From: Acanthornis magna
Lineage: Eukaryota; Chordata; Aves; Passeriformes; Acanthizidae
Assembly (NCBI GenBank): GCA_036785705.1
Contig: JAWUZG010000056.1
Span: 1,179,001 to 1,243,000 of the forward strand
DNA length: 64,000 bases
Direction of reading: 5' to 3'
In this document: one piece after another, positions 25,400-35,504 of the stretch
How the letters are laid out: every line of letters starts with the position of its first letter
How positions within the stretch are numbered: the first letter of the stretch is position 1
Notes under the pieces: model-generated
Seen by the model: the letters and a program-made list of their open reading frames with translations, nothing else
Told to the model about the DNA's origin: nothing
Database searches by the model: none
Made by a program: the position numbers and the translations under genes

Positions 25400-25700
25400 A
25401 AGCAGGGGCTGGAGAATTTTGGTAGAAGGTTTTCAAATTCTGTCACACCTATTAACATTGGGGTAAATGAATTGTTTGACACTTGTCATCCAACAGTTTA
25501 TTTGTAAGTGCAGCAGCATTTCAGAATGAAATTCCAGTTTGGTTTGGAAGTGTCTCGAAGCATAATTAATGCTGAGTTTTATCTTCTCTCTATTAATTGA
25601 GATTAGACTTTGGCTGGGGCCCATTTTTTAATTGGATATCCTTAAATAACGTAAATGACAGACAAAACAGTAATTATGAATCTCTGGGGGTTCCTGATTG
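25400..25700. promoter_or_regulatory. Candidate intronic enhancer: homeodomain plus MEIS-type motifs
   Basis: Within 300 bases there are TAATTA sites (25563-25568 and 25671-25676), a TGACAG MEIS/PREP-type core (25656-25661), and further ATTAA/TAAT cores. The composition is balanced and non-repetitive, unlike neighbouring intron. The texture is typical of conserved non-coding developmental elements. I cannot test conservation, so this is a motif-based inference. Confidence 0.3.
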
Positions 25701-26763
25701 TGTAATTGAGTCCATGACTGAAGTGTAAGAGCCTGTATGGTCTTCAAGAGTTAAATTTAATATTTTTAACCTAAAAACCAGGGGGGGTTTATTGTTGTTT
25801 CAATCTGTATTCTTACCTTGATGGTTCTTTACCCATTCCACTCTACAGCTATTCTCTGTGCACCATTTTTCAGTAATATTTAACCTCCCATTTCTGTGCA
25901 ACTCAGCAGCTAATTACCAATACTGATCCCTTTCCCCATCAGAGTGCTGCATGATATTTAAACTGCTTCCAAATGAGCAGTTTTCTACTGAATTAACACA
26001 TCCTAAATTTGATGATGTTTAATTTTGTATTATTGCACTGCCAAATTGAGCTTTTTAGGGTTGTTGATAATCCAAGTACATTCATTTGTAACCTCAGAAG
26101 TTGTAAGAAAATGGAAAAGCTTTATACTTGAAACAGGTTACTTGTTGCATGTTGACGATGCCCTGATTTTTGTAAAGCAGAAGTTGAGTTCTTGCCTCTG
26201 TATCCTGGTGTGCTATCATGGATTCATTTTCCATGGTTGCATACTGTTACTGTCTCAATATTTTTAATAAAAGTTAACGTTTGTCAACTTGTTTATATCA
26301 GGCAGATTGAGGAAATGAAGATGTGCTAACATTAAAAAAAATCACTTGCAGACATAAACAGTTGAGATCTAGCTTGATTAAAATGAATCCTCCTCCTTCA
26401 TACTCACGTAAAATAAATATAAAACACAGATGCATACTTTTGTCTAGTTTAAAGCCAGATTTCTTTTTGGCTCAAAGCTTGTGTACCAGAAGGAGTGTTT
26501 TTATAATTGGATTTACTACGGAGGAAAGCCTTGCATCAGAGGCAGCCTGGCTGTGGGGTGGAGTGAACGTGCTGGCAGCCAGAGCTGGAAAGCTGATTTG
26601 GGGGTGTGATACAAAGTTTAGAGCAACATCAGTGATCAATAACCACCTGCTTTACAGGGCCTCCTGCTCCAGGCCTTCAGCTGGCTTGGGGAAATGTGGA
26701 GATAACAGCTTTGGAATTAAAAGCAGTTCAGAGCTGCTTGGAAATGGAAGAAAATGATGGGAA

Positions 26764-27250
26764 ATGCGTTGGGTTTTTCATCCCAGCAGGTTTAACGTGA
26801 GGTTAAATAAAGTTGTGGCTTTGCCGTTCGCAGCCCCTCGCTTGTCTCGGCGGCCTTGTGCAGAAATGGTGACAGTTGACAGCTGTTGTTCCCTTAATAA
26901 GATTAAAGTAAAGAAATTAGTTGTGCTGTCTCTAATCTGCCATTTAACACTGCGAACCACCTGGGGACACTTCTGTGCTGACACTCCCCGTGCTGAATTC
27001 CAGGCAGGCCGTGCAAGCAAAGCAGAGTTGAGCGCGTGCCGTGATCAGAATGTGTTCAGACGAGCTGCTGTTAGCAAGCTTATGGTATCAATTAAATCAA
27101 CCCTCTTTATTGTTGTGAAAAATTAATTTGACATCCATTTGCTCACAGCACCTTTTCAAACGCATTATCGGAGTCTCGGAAAACGCCGCTACTCTTTGTG
27201 ACATGAAGTTCAGTGGGGAAATACAAAAGCGTGATGCATTGTTACGGTGG
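26764..27250. promoter_or_regulatory. CpG-enriched intronic block, candidate regulatory element
   Basis: I count about 21 CpG dinucleotides in roughly 490 bases, against an intron that is otherwise strongly CpG-poor. It contains two TGACAG cores (26870-26875, 26877-26882). The second overlaps a CAGCTG E-box (26880-26885), and an AT-rich TTAATAAGATTAA follows. TGACAG is the MEIS/PREP/TGIF core and CAGCTG is a bHLH site. A 120-codon open frame runs through it, but the peptide is not recognisable and the frame is probably an effect of composition. Function is inferred. Confidence 0.35.
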
Positions 27251-27892
27251 AATTTGGGCTGTATATAAAGTGGGAAGTTTTTGTGTTTTCAAGTGTAAAA
27301 TAAATGATCCTCTTAGGAATTAGGAATCCCATATATCAAAAAGCATTTATTGCAGTGAATTAACTAAATCACCTCAGAACTCTGAAATGCTGTCAAAATT
27401 AACCTACAAGTTCAGATTTGACACTTTGGATGAATTGTGGTGTTTATATTTAAATAGAATTGATCTTTATTTTAGAATAGCTGATAAAATGACAGAAGCT
27501 GATTTAAAGCATCTTCTGAACAGAAGATAGAGACTACCAATATAGCTTCTCCTCTCTCCTTGTAAACACACCTACACAAGGGAATAATCTTCGTGAAAGG
27601 TAGAAGTAGGTGCCTAATGAAAATATTTTTCAGCATTACTGCGGGAAGGGAACTAAATACCTTTATCCAGTCAGGAGAGGAAAAGAGAATAGTGTTGCAA
27701 TGCAGATTTTAAAAAATGCATGTGAAGCATGCTGCTTGAATTATCTATCGGTGTTATGCTTGTAGGGTAAAAATTAGGCGAAATTTATTAAAATTAGCCT
27801 ACCTTTGGTCCACAAATAATTATTTAATATTGTGTTTACATCATATGAACTGCAGATTGAAACTGATTTAACCGGGCAGTAGAGTAAAGCTA

Positions 27893-27927
27893 ATTACCAG
27901 TACAGTTAAATTAATATAACTGGTAAT
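27893..27927. repeat. Inverted repeat ATTACCAGT / ACTGGTAAT
   Basis: ATTACCAGT (27893-27901) and ACTGGTAAT (27919-27927) are perfect reverse complements around a 17-base AT-rich centre. It lies at the right side of the candidate regulatory cluster in this intron. Confidence 0.6.
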
Positions 27928-28540
27928 AAGGTGGTACTCAGAAAAGGAGGGGAAGTATTAATGTTCATTCACTTCTTTTCTAAGTTCTCCAGCCAAAGAG
28001 AAGACAATCCAGCCATACCAATGAAAAAAATTTTACTCCACTTTTTCTGGCCTCTGAGCATTTCCAGCTTTCCTGAGCTTGAGAAATTCAATGTATGTAT
28101 GTTAGATGCTTCCATTTCAGCTCTGGGGAGCCAGGCTGAGTGGCCAGATGCCTCAGCAATGAACCCAGCATCAGTAAAGCCACAGTCCTTATTGTGTAAA
28201 TAATTCTGTAGTTTCAAAAAATATTTTAGGAGAAAGATAAAGCCTAAAACTCAGCTCCAGAAGTATGTTGAATTAGTCTGCAGCTTGTTCTGTTAAATAC
28301 TAGCTTTGATGATTTCAGTGCAGTAACTTGGTGTTTGTTGCAGTCCCACTTTTGTATGACCTTTCAACAGTGCTCATAATTTATTTTCTTCCTTGGAGCT
28401 TATTTGAACTTAGTCACATTTTTTCACATGTTGAAAAAAGCCCAACAAAGTAAAAGTTCTTTTCCTTTTGGTTTACTTTAGACAAACAACTTGAATGTCT
28501 AACCATCTGTATTTATTATTGGCTATATTTATGATGCATT

Positions 28541-28570
28541 TGTGTTGTGTGTCTGTGTGTGTGTGTTTGT
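28541..28570. repeat. TG-rich microsatellite
   Basis: This is an imperfect (TG)n tract of about 30 bases, interrupted by TT and TC steps. It is simple sequence with no other signal. Confidence 0.75.
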
Positions 28571-29413
28571 ATAGTAACAGTGATGGCTTTTGTAGTGAGC
28601 AAAGCTCAAGAAACAAATTTTTTGTTTATTCTGAAATAGGATTCTCTTTGGTAAGACTAATCTTCTCTGTGAGAATATTCTCTAGGACTGGTCCCAGCTT
28701 CCCTGCAAGTCCTGTTTTGAGAAGAACACTTTAACTGGAGCAGATGGAAATCACTGCACGAAATGCAAAGAACAATTGTGCATGGGCTTGTGATTTTGTG
28801 TTCTTACCATTGCAAAGCTGTCACCTCTCCCCCCAGCCATAGGTGTAGCTCAGCTGATGCTGCTGGAGCTGTGCATTAGCACCTGGGGGCTCTGCGCAGG
28901 AGTGGGTGACGATGTGTCGCTAGAATTTCCGGCACAGGGCTTTCACTCCTGGGGTTTGCCCGTTCCTTGGTCATCCCTGCTCCTTGTGTTGGGGCACAGG
29001 GACTGTTGGGAGCTTCTCTCTAAAGCTGGTCCTGCTGGGCTGGGAATTGCTCTCAGTTACTTCACACAGGGGTTGGTCTTGAAGGTCCTGCCAGGGAAGA
29101 GTTCATTGTGTGCTATAGCTGTAAGCCACACAGAAAAAAAATATTGCCAAATAATGAAATTGGCCAAAATTCTGTATCAGTTTTGGCAAGAGTTGTGAAT
29201 AGAGTCCATTACCCATAGAGTGCATGGCTTCTGATAAGTGTGGCTTTTCTGTTTCGAAGTTATTTATTTCATTTAAGGTATTAGTTCTGTTTGGAATCCC
29301 AAGTTGAAGAAGATGAATGTGAATTGCTGAAAGGTTGTTTTGTGATGTGATGCCATTTATTTGCTTTTAACTTACTGAAGAAAGTAAATTTTTCTTCCCT
29401 TCTGATTTTTTAG

Positions 29414-29537
29414 GTCACTGTGTAGCACAGTAAATGTTTACAGCCTTGCCTGCAGCAACTGCATAGAGAACTGCACCTATGTTCTCTTTAGCAATAAGAT
29501 CACTTTTCTGATGGACCTGTTGATACACCAGTTTACG
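29414..29537 (+). CDS. SCAPER: SCAPER coding exon (SLCSTVNVYSLACSNC...LIHQFT)
   Basis: The acceptor is a T-rich tract ending ttttttag and the donor is gtaggt after TTT ACG. The first base completes the Lys codon from the previous exon, and the end is phase 0. It encodes K-SLCSTVNVYSLACSNCIENC, then TYVLFSNKITFLMDLLIHQFT. The segment VLFSNKITFLMDLLIHQ is diagnostic for SCAPER. Four cysteines are spaced C-x9-C-x2-C-x3-C, the same spacing I recall for the human protein. They may form a structural metal or disulfide-like cluster, although a cytosolic location argues against disulfides. The exon is 124 bases, so skipping would shift the frame. Confidence 0.98.
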
Positions 29538-32500
29538 GTAGGTAAAATAACTTTAATTTAGAAATTTTTGCATGCTTCACGAACATGTTAAAGTATTTAG
29601 AATATAAGAACACCAGGAGGTAAATAAGAATAAAGGCTTGAAAGAGTAAGATTGGTCTGTTGTTTATATTTGGTGTCTCTATCTACTATACTCTATAGAA
29701 ATAGATATATTTGCTTCTCCTAATAAATTCTGCAAAAGAATATGTACCAGGAACTCTAGTGAGTGGATATTGTTCTATCTTTAATGTTTTCTGAGGTTGT
29801 CTTCTTTAATTCACCCTATAGGAATATTTAAAATATAGACTATAATGAGTTGTCTGTGTGTATTTGATTCTTACTTGTTTCAGTGTCAGGAATCTAAGTC
29901 AGGTCAATACGTTTGCCAGGGTTTGATTTGCTGAAGTGCTTAAATAGGACTCTTTAGCGATGAAAGTTTTAATTTTCCAATGTTTCATTTAATTTGAAAT
30001 GTCATTAAATATTTTATTTGAAAACTCATTTTTAATTCATAGTGACCTGCTCATCATAAGATATTTAGTCTTGGTTTTCTACTTATAAATTGTGTGTATG
30101 TATTTTCATGAGCCAAGCAGTTTGTTAATTGAAAAGTTATGTACATACTTTTAATAATTTAAGTGACGCTGTTAGAATCAACAAGCCATAGGACTGTTGA
30201 TGAACACTTTAAAAGATAGTCCGAGGGTCCCCGACACAAAGAAAACCCAAATGCAACCTGTGCATTCTCCTGTCAGCAGCTGCCAGCTCATTGTTCCTCG
30301 GCAGATCTTTGCAAGAGGATTGCAGGTATTAGGTTTCAGATGTGCTTAGTGAAAGGTGCGTGTGCCGTGCCGGGCAGTGCTCTGCGGGCAGGGCTCGGGG
30401 GAATTACCCAGAGGGGAAATCCTTCAGCACCTCACCAGTGACAAGGTTCGCTCTGCTGCCAAAGCCCTGCCCTGCTCGCAGTGCAGTGCTGTGGAACGAC
30501 CTGTACCTTTCCTGGAGGAATACAGAGGGTATTTCTTAGGCAAAGTTGGCCACCTAGAGCTCAGAGATACTACAGAAGGAAAATTTACTGTACTTAGAGC
30601 TCTTTTCAGTCTGTTGCCAAATACTGCCCTTGAATTGCAGCAAAACTGTAATTAAAGCTTAATGTTTCCCATGATCCACAGTGGACTTTTCTTTCCTATA
30701 CAGAAAGTCTCTTATGTTCTCTTCATGCAGAATTGGCCCTTAAACCAGGATATCTTCATAGTTCATGAAGTGCATATTTGAGTACAAAACGCAAAAACAG
30801 TGCTGCTTTTCTAACCCTGATTTTTCTCTCTTGAAAATATAATAAATCAGATCAAGTTTGAATTTTTCTTTTTTTTACAGAAAAGAAATTTACAAAATGA
30901 GAACAGCTCTGAATACCAAAATACTAAAATATACCCCCAGAGACTTTTAACTGCCTCCAGTTTTCCTGGTTGGATGAGCTGTGTGATGCAGCCTTTGCCC
31001 ATGTCATGTGTATTTCCACTTACTGTTGGAAAATAAAACCCAAGTAATACCAGGAGTAATAAACAAGAACGTATATTTGCAAGGTTTTAAGAAATAGTTG
31101 AACAAGTACACCAATATTTCCTGAATATAGAAACAGTACTGTTTTGAGAAGCATTTCAATATAATCTTGAATACATCCAGTATGAACCTAATTTCCAACC
31201 AGTTTCACGTGGATTTAGTTTTGGGTTGAGGGGGGGATTTGTGTGGCATGCAGCCTGTCCAGGTTAATAGTTTAAAGTGTCCTGTTTAGACCTTTCTTTG
31301 CCTCCTACCTAAAGGGACTGGTAGGAAACCTTCTGCAGACTGACTTAGCTTTTTACCTTCCTTACCCTCCTTAGCTCAGGTAATGCCTAAGTTGGAGTCT
31401 GTTCAGGTCAGTGCTGGTGTTTCCTGATTTCCGTGATTAATGGATCAAACCTTCCCACCTACATTAATGCGAGTCTTATGCTGGAGTTGTAACTTCATTT
31501 ATTTGCTGCTATCTCTGCTCTTCTTTGACTACTGTAGCCAGAAGATGGTTGCAAAATAATTGCAGCTTTTCTAGTGCCTATTTTGGAAGGTTTCACATCG
31601 ACAAAAACAAATAATTAATGGAGCTGTAAGCATGTAAGGATAGTTCTGTATTTTCGAGGGTTTATTTCCTGTCAAGTGACAGCTGTCTTGTACTTTACAT
31701 GAAGACACCTGAGAAGCCATACAGCTAAACCATACCTGTCTGTGTGATATGATCACCTGTGATTATTTTTAAGGCAATCTTTAAATGTGTAGTATCTGAA
31801 AATTCTAAGTGACATCCTTAGTGAATGTGCAATGAACATTAAGTAGCAGTCAAACAAATGTAGGGATCAAAAGCCAGTTGTTTGTTGCTTTTTCCTTCTC
31901 CAAAATACAGTGCTTAAATTTGGACTGTATTTTAGGTGAGTGGCCTATGAAATTTTACTGGGTTTAAGTTAATCTGGATATCTAGTCACAGGAAAGTAAT
32001 TTTTCTCCTCCATTTCTTGCCTGGAATGTGCTGCCATTTAATTTGGGTACTTCAGAATGACAGTATACATCCTATTGCAGTCTCTTAACCATTTGTGGTC
32101 AGTTTTGTTAGTCTTCTGTGCTGCTTCCAATAAGGCAGCTCTATGTTTGCACTGATGATGAGGAGAACTGTGCAATCCAAGGCACATTGGTGCTCCTTGG
32201 CTGTTCTGGTCCATTTTGAAATGACATCTGTCTCCATAGGGTTCAGCTGTGTGGCACTGACAGTTCCCTTAGTCCCTAACAACAAGCCCATGTGGAGAGT
32301 AGTAAATCCTGGAAGCAGGGCTGGGGTAGAAGAGGTAATGACATGCTAAAGTGTTTGGGGTAGGGAGTTCAAAATTGGAGCCTTCACCTGCACCATCTCG
32401 AGCCCATGTACTTCCTGGGCCATTTCCATTTCTTTAGTTCACTAGTTACTACATGGGAAGTCTAACATCCTACTGGTATTTCTGAGATATATTTTTCAGA

Positions 32501-35274
32501 GTGTTTTTGAGACAAGCCCAATAACTACACATGCAAAAAGCACAAAATCACCACTGTTAATGGGAGAATAATACAAAATAAATGTCCAAATGAAGAAAAG
32601 TTGAGTGTTTCAAAAGGACTGATGTCTTTCCATTTAGGTTTACCAACTCTACATTTAAAATTCTTCATGGCTGTGGAGGACTATGCCTTTTATAAAATAA
32701 AAACATGAATGAGTTATCAGTGTTGGACCTCTACGTTGCTAACTGGAAATTATTTGGTGTTTTTGTTAGCTCAGAAAGAGAACGTGCTCTGATCTGCAGA
32801 GGTATTTTGGTGACATGAGTCAGAAGAGAGTAGCATTTTCAGCTATATTAAATGTGTGCCTAAGTGCCTTACTGGATTGGGGCCATATTGTGCAGCATCT
32901 TACAGGATTAAGCCCAAGATGCTGGGCAGAGCTGAAGAGCTTATGGCAGTTCTGCACAAGCATGGGAATCCCTGCACAGGGAATTCACTGAGGAGTAGCT
33001 TATCACTTGTATGGAGACCGCAGCAGAGCTGAGAGTCAGGTCACCAGAGCCTGCCAATTCGAGAGCTGACTTAAAGAAAGTAGGAGTCTTGGTTAGGGCA
33101 GCATAGTCAGCCATCAGAAAAGTTAAAATAGCATTGAGATGTTGAATGTGTCAAGTAATTGGGCAGTAGTTAAGTATTTGCTAATTTTCCATTGTGATTT
33201 AAAAGTTTTATACCGATTACTCAACAAATGAGTTTTAAATACAGAACCACACCTGTAGATTTGTGTAATTTAAATTGTTAAACCTCAGGAATGTGGAATG
33301 TTTTAACATTTACTCATCCAACGCCTGTGTTCAACACAGTTTCCCTGAATATCATTAACTCCTTGTGTAATCAACACAAAGAAACCAGAGCTTGAAAGCT
33401 TTCATAATTACACTATTAAATCTTAAGATTTCCTACCCCCTTGCTTGATATAATAATCAACAAGCAAGCACCCCAATTAATTTTGCTTCTGCGAGCACAC
33501 CAATTAATTTTGAACATAAATCTCAACACACTTTCAGACTATCCCATTAATTACTTCTTTGATAAAAGAGCTGATCTTTTGTCACTCATTTGAGTTAGTA
33601 TAAAAGGAAAGTCTTAAAGGAATTAAGTTTAAATTTACCCATTTTCTGTAAAACAGTATTTCCTTCTGTCTCTTGACATACACCATATAAAAAATCCTAT
33701 TTGTTCTCCCTTTATATTAACACACACAAGTTTTCAAAAAAAATTGAACAGGAAAAATAAGCTCTGCAATAAATGACTGTAATAAGTGCCAGGTCTATTT
33801 ATTTTACAAATTAGGAAGACCAGTTTTATTTCCAAGCGAGAACTTTTATAGCTAAATATCTATATTTAGAATGTATACTTCTCCTATGTATATTGAACTA
33901 GAAGACAGAAATGGACATTATCCACTCATAGTACTTTCCATTACAGCAAATGGAAGGCTCTTCTGAAAGATATTATTAAATCTTTTAAGAAATAGCATAT
34001 ATAATTTTTTATCTTAGGTGAAAAAGCAGTGAGTAACATTTGTTAGCAATTTTTAAAACTTAATGTTCTGAGTACAAATTCACCACATTTAAGTTGATTT
34101 ACACGTTGCAAAGCTTAATCCATCTGTTTCAGTGAGCAATTGGTATCATTAGGCATGAATTATTTTAGTCAACAAACGTTACTGGAGCAACATAGTATTG
34201 TTTTTCCTATTGAACTTGAATAAGCAGCTAAAGACTTCTCACTTGCTCTCTTGGCTCGTCACCAGCAACAGACCATTACAATGAGCTTTAAGTACCAGCA
34301 CAAGGCTCAGAGCTAATGAATAATAAAGAAATGTGCATGTTGTTCTTTGTCACCAAGTGTTACCAAATCCCTCCTGATACCTATACGGGGAGGAACGGTT
34401 CTCACTGACCTTGCTTGCATATACGGAGTGTAAGTGATTTTAACCTGGAAGGAAAATGGCATTTCAGCCACTGTTGATCCCTAATGCCTGTGCTAAGCCT
34501 CGGGCTGTGGCAGAGCAGGGCTCCAGAGAGCTCTGGGGGTGCATGGACCCAGCAGCATCAGCCATGGGGATGTTCCCAGGAGCCCCAAGCCCTGCGTGCT
34601 GGAGCTGTGCTGCCAGCGTCTGCCTCTGACACTGACTGCAGGACTTCCACACACACTCCACTTACTGTTTGACCCTAATAGGGCAGGATTTCAGCTGGAT
34701 AAATTACCTTGGACTGCAGAAATGGAAAAACTAAATGAATTTTTAAAAAATTATACTCTCCATGAGGATTTCCTTCCAGATCTGTATCCTGCACGGAGAT
34801 TTGTCTTCAGATGTATGTGTTGTACAGCTCAACTTCACTTCTTTAGGAGTGGGCTCTAGTTTAATGATTTAGAAAAATGAGAATCCTCTGAGGTCTGTAC
34901 AGAGAGAAGTGGGTGTTGTGCATCAGACGTGATTGACAGGTGAGTTGTGACCTCTGATGGACAAGTGCAGTGTTCATTGGTGACGTTTTACGCATTAGAA
35001 CACAATCATACTAGTGTCACATACTCTGCTGCTATCAGGCTTCCTTAGTTCTCAGACCCTGCATTCTTTTGACTTGATTTATTCTGGTCCAGTTTGGATT
35101 ATGTGCTTTACCTTATCTTGTACCTGGATTGGTTTAATGTCCGTCATCACTGCTAGAGTATTACTTTATTATTACTTTTGGTGTAGGCCTATGCAAATTT
35201 ATAAATGTTTCTCTACAAACTTTGGTTAGTTTTACTGAATTCTGGTTGTTTGTGGTTTTTTTCTCTTCACTTAG
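29538..35274 (+). other. SCAPER intron, about 5.7 kb
   Basis: No coding exon was found. A GC-richer stretch lies at about 30210-30500, with scattered CpG. A strongly AT-rich, motif-dense block lies at about 33300-33600 and contains the duplicated element at 33467-33512. The short open frames at 34464-34859 overlap a GC-rich patch and look like composition effects. Nothing else was recognised. Confidence 0.6.
33467..33512. promoter_or_regulatory. Duplicated 19-bp element with AATTAATT palindromes
   Basis: Two 19-base copies, AGCACcCCAATTAATTTTG (33467-33485) and AGCACaCCAATTAATTTTG (33494-33512), differ at one base. They start 27 bases apart. Each holds the palindrome AATTAATT, a typical homeodomain-binding sequence. 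Three TCAACACA octamers surround them at 33331, 33371 and 33523. It could be a local tandem duplication of a binding site in an intronic enhancer. Function is inferred. Confidence 0.4.
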
Positions 35275-35504
35275 GTTAGCATTCCAGATGACCATAATGC
35301 TACTGCAGGCAGAAGTGTAAATAAGCAGGTATTTGAAGGTTTAACAACAGGACTTCTGAGGGTAACTGCTGTGATTTTCAGATGTCTAATATCCAGCTTC
35401 CCAGATGGAAACAACCACTCTACTGCACTGAAGATATTACAGGAAGTGAAAAGTAAATCCTCACAAGTGGAAGCCTTCAGCAGCAGAGTCCAAGACCTAA
35501 TCAG
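35275..35504 (+). CDS. SCAPER: SCAPER coding exon (VSIPDDHN...NKQVFEGLTTGLL...RVQDLI)
   Basis: The acceptor is ttctcttcacttag before GTT AGC and the donor is gtttaa after ATC AG. This 230-base exon enters in phase 0 and ends two bases into a Ser codon. It encodes VSIPDDHNATAGRSVNKQ, then VFEGLTTGLLRVTAVIFRCL, and ends SSRVQDLI. The parts NKQVFEGLTTGLL and RVQDLI are strongly conserved in SCAPER. The middle part (about ISSFPDGNNHSTALKILQEV) is charged and variable, probably a surface loop. The donor matches only AG|GT plus T at +3, so it is the weakest splice site in the gene here. Skipping would shift the frame. Confidence 0.97.

Larger units (their letters stand above)
21557..29413 (+). other. 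SCAPER intron, about 7.9 kb, with candidate regulatory blocks
   Basis: No coding exon was found. A palindrome CCATATTTC-5nt-GAAATATGG lies at 23048-23070 and four GAGTCTG copies lie at 23276-23315. Candidate regulatory blocks are at about 25400-25700 (homeodomain and MEIS-type motifs), 26764-27250 (CpG-enriched) and 27893-27927 (inverted repeat). A TG-rich tract lies at 28541-28570. Several moderate open frames overlap the blocks, but none resembles a known protein. Confidence 0.6.

Noticed and set aside
26323..27126. 144- and 120-codon plus-strand frames as a possible nested gene
   Set aside because: The peptides are unrecognisable and their composition follows the CpG-enriched block. A regulatory element explains the region better.
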